Assembly (NCBI GenBank): GCA_029260735.1
Contig: JAJDCR010000131.1
Span: forward strand, 52,111 to 116,110
DNA length: 64,000 bases
Reading direction: 5' to 3'
Source of the DNA: Planctomycetota bacterium
Lineage (GTDB): Bacteria > Planctomycetota > Uabimicrobiia > Uabimicrobiales > Uabimicrobiaceae
The position numbers were made by a program, and so were the translations under genes. This document shows, piece after piece, positions 62,128 through 64,000 of this stretch. Each line of letters opens with the position of its first letter. Position 1 is the first letter of the stretch. Below the pieces are notes generated by a model. It was not told where the DNA came from. It did no database searches and worked only from the letters and a program-made list of their open reading frames with translations.

Positions 62128-63768
62128 ATGAGAAATTTCTTATTCTTTGTTATTGCCTTATCTATCTCTTGCTCAGAAAAGCCTGATCTTCCAAACTCCT
62201 CTTCTACAGTTCTTTCTCCTCGCGATCAATACATCGAAAAACAAGTTGCCAAGCAGTACCAAAAGCAAAGCTCACTTGCCAAAAAAGATTTAGACTTCTC
62301 TCCTTTTAAAGAGAGCTTATCCCAACTAAATTCCGAGAATCAGAAAAAATTAGCCCAAAAACTAGAAAAAATAACGATACTAGATATTCAAAAACTTTTT
62401 TCTCAAAAATTGCTAAGTTCGGAAGAACTCACTCTCCATTTCCTCTACCAAATCCAAAAGTACGATTCCAATAAACTCAACTCCATTTTAGAGCTTAACC
62501 CGGAAGCTTTGGAAATAGCCAAGCGCTGTGACAAAGAAAGAAAAGAAGGCCAAGCCCCTTCCCTTCTTCACGGAATTCCCGTCCTTCTCAAAGACAACAT
62601 TGCCTCAGGAGATTCACTACATAACACAGCAGGAGCCAAAGCACTCGAAAATGCCCAAGCCGATCAAGATGCTTTTCTGGTTCAGTCTCTCAGAGAATCA
62701 GGAGCGATTATTATAGGCAAAGCCAACTTAACAGAATGGGCCAACTTCATGAGCTATGGAGCAGCCAATGGTTTCAGCACTCTAGGTGGGCAAAATAAAA
62801 ACCCTTACGGGAAATTTGATGTGGGAGGATCTAGCTCGGGTTCAGCCAGTGCGGTTAGTGCCAACTTAGTCACCGTGGCCATAGGAACCGAAACAGCGGG
62901 ATCTATCATTTATCCTTCTTCCCAAAACTCTGTTGTCGGACTCAAGCCCAGCTTAGGTTTAGTCAGCCGCAATCGAATTATCCCCATTACTTCAGCCCAA
63001 GATACCGCCGGCCCCATCGCACGCAACGTAACCGACCTAAGCATTCTCTTAAACGCCATGACCAAGCCCGACCCCAACGACTCAGAAACTCCCCTGACAA
63101 AAGACCCAGTAGACTACACCAAGTACTTAAACTTAGACGGACTCCAAGGAAAGACGATTGGCCTAGTCACCGGATTCGAAGAAAAACTAAGAGCTGAAGA
63201 CAAAGAAATCCAAGACCAAATCATAGCCCTACTAAAAAAAGCAAAAGTCTCCGTCAAAGAAATAACTCTTCCTCCAGAAGCTTACGAGATAAAATACTAT
63301 CTCACCTTTTACCAAGCCTTCCACCACGAACTCAACGACTATCTCCAAAAAGTCGCTCAAAATACAAACATCCACTCCCTCGAAGAAATTGTCGCCTTCA
63401 ACAAAAAAAACCTAGCCATCCATGCCCCCTACGGCCAAAAAATTCTAGAACAATCTCTTCTTGATCAGTATTCTCTAGAACAATTCGAACATTACAACAC
63501 CATAAATCGCCAAAAAGCCCAAAAATACATCGACGACGCCATAAAGCAAAACAAAGTGGACTTTATCCTAACTCTCAGCAATTACCTCTCAGGAATCTAT
63601 CCGACCGCAGGCTATCCCGCTCTCTGCCTCCCCGCCGGCTACCGCAAAAGCGGAGAGCCCGTAGGCTTTACTCTAGTGGGCGGATATCTCGACGACGCCA
63701 AATTAATTGAATTTGCCTACGCCTTCGAGCAAAAATATTTCTTGCGCCAAGCGCCTATTTTGGAGTAG
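62128..63768 (+). CDS. Exported amidase (amidase signature family)
   Basis: A 546-residue amidase. Catalytic Lys in PVLLKDNI (about 157), then the amidase signature GGSSSGSASAV (about 234-244) with the cis-Ser and nucleophile Ser, and AIGTETAGSI. A short N-terminal leader ends in SISC, a weak lipobox, so it may be a lipoprotein. A helical linker of about 90 residues precedes the catalytic domain. It hydrolyses carboxamide bonds in the periplasm; substrate unknown. Confidence 0.9.
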   Translation: MRNFLFFVIALSISCSEKPDLPNSSSTVLSPRDQYIEKQVAKQYQKQSSLAKKDLDFSPFKESLSQLNSENQKKLAQKLEKITILDIQKLFSQKLLSSEELTLHFLYQIQKYDSNKLNSILELNPEALEIAKRCDKERKEGQAPSLLHGIPVLLKDNIASGDSLHNTAGAKALENAQADQDAFLVQSLRESGAIIIGKANLTEWANFMSYGAANGFSTLGGQNKNPYGKFDVGGSSSGSASAVSANLVTVAIGTETAGSIIYPSSQNSVVGLKPSLGLVSRNRIIPITSAQDTAGPIARNVTDLSILLNAMTKPDPNDSETPLTKDPVDYTKYLNLDGLQGKTIGLVTGFEEKLRAEDKEIQDQIIALLKKAKVSVKEITLPPEAYEIKYYLTFYQAFHHELNDYLQKVAQNTNIHSLEEIVAFNKKNLAIHAPYGQKILEQSLLDQYSLEQFEHYNTINRQKAQKYIDDAIKQNKVDFILTLSNYLSGIYPTAGYPALCLPAGYRKSGEPVGFTLVGGYLDDAKLIEFAYAFEQKYFLRQAPILE

Positions 63769-63799
63769 GAATTTGCTATGCTCAAGGCGTTTATATATT

Positions 63800-63870
63800 T
63801 GCTTTTAGCCTGAAAGGCCTATACAACCTAGCCCAGGGCAATGACACATATGGGGCGTTGCCCCAAAGCC
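63800..63870. repeat. Structured intergenic repeat near window end
   Basis: Short stems GCCT/AGGC (63808-63818) and GGGGC/GCCCC (63852-63864) flank an ACCTAGCCCAGGGCAA stretch, the style of dispersed palindromic repeats common in several bacterial phyla. It lies in a gene-free 232-base tail after the amidase. Confidence 0.45.
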
Positions 63871-64000
63871 ATTAAGTTAAGGGAAAGCCCTAATATATAA
63901 GAGGTGGAGGCCATTTTTGTTCCTCTATCCCTTATAGTATGGTAGTTTGGTTTTCTAAAAAATAATTTCCCAAGGATGTATTTTATTAGGCGTAGCGGAC

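Noticed and set aside
63769..64000. A start of another gene at the window end
   Set aside because: Only a 24-codon frame inside a structured repeat is seen.

Overview
The window reads as a chromosomal piece from an AT-rich, Gram-negative bacterium of the PVC type, most likely a planctomycete relative. Four observations support this. The transcript-cleavage factor is a long GreA of about 700 residues, as in Chlamydiae and relatives. There are four PEP-CTERM proteins, large Ser/Thr kinases and FHA domains. Multiheme cytochromes c sit beside a predicted outer-membrane barrel. A GspG-like pair of pseudopilins is present. No rRNA, tRNA, transposase, integrase or CRISPR array was found. Spacing is mostly tight, with many ATGA-type overlaps, and several intergenic regions carry near-consensus sigma70 promoters.

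Layout. 1-831 (minus): 5' part of an exported protein. 964-10151 (plus): a five-gene run with a zinc amidohydrolase-like exported protein, a degenerate CHASE2 sensor kinase, a lone receiver protein, a large membrane protein with a duplicated PgsC/CapC-like module, and a membrane-anchored protein. 10.3-14.1 kb: three PEP-CTERM proteins and a helical-repeat protein. 14.2-18.5 kb: a W-repeat/beta-propeller membrane protein, then a YbaK deacylase coupled to an NlpC/P60 protease. 18.6-29.7 kb: a redox island with a 10-heme membrane cytochrome, an FHA-flavin-2Fe2S membrane reductase, an FHA-bearing Ser/Thr kinase, an outer-membrane barrel protein and a tetraheme cytochrome c554-like protein. 30.5-36.8 kb (minus): a Dlt-like acyl-transfer operon in which a fatty acyl-AMP ligase takes the place of DltA. 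36.9-38.5 kb: two paralogous pseudopilins and a lipoprotein. 38.7-41.3 kb: a three-gene ABC-2 exporter. 41.4-47.0 kb: a zinc-ribbon membrane protein, a coiled-coil membrane protein and a zinc-finger kinase-like protein. 47.2-52.3 kb: a small membrane protein behind a structured leader, a YceI-thioredoxin-like-YceI protein, a hemolysin III homologue and a coiled-coil lipoprotein. 52.5-63.8 kb: long GreA, an exported protein, a pentapeptide-repeat protein, a GH1 beta-glucosidase, two paralogous VWA proteins with a partner, and an exported amidase.

Two clusters look most like undescribed systems. In the first (30.5-36.8 kb), FAAL, ACP, MBOAT and SGNH proteins reproduce the roles of DltA, DltC, DltB and DltD, so the sequence predicts activation of a fatty acid, loading on a carrier, passage across the membrane and transfer to an envelope acceptor. 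In the second (18.6-29.7 kb), an NAD(P)H flavin/2Fe-2S reductase that carries an FHA domain is divergently transcribed from a Ser/Thr kinase and flanked by multiheme cytochromes and an outer-membrane barrel. This suggests phosphorylation-controlled electron export across the envelope. Both proposals are inferences from domain content and gene order.
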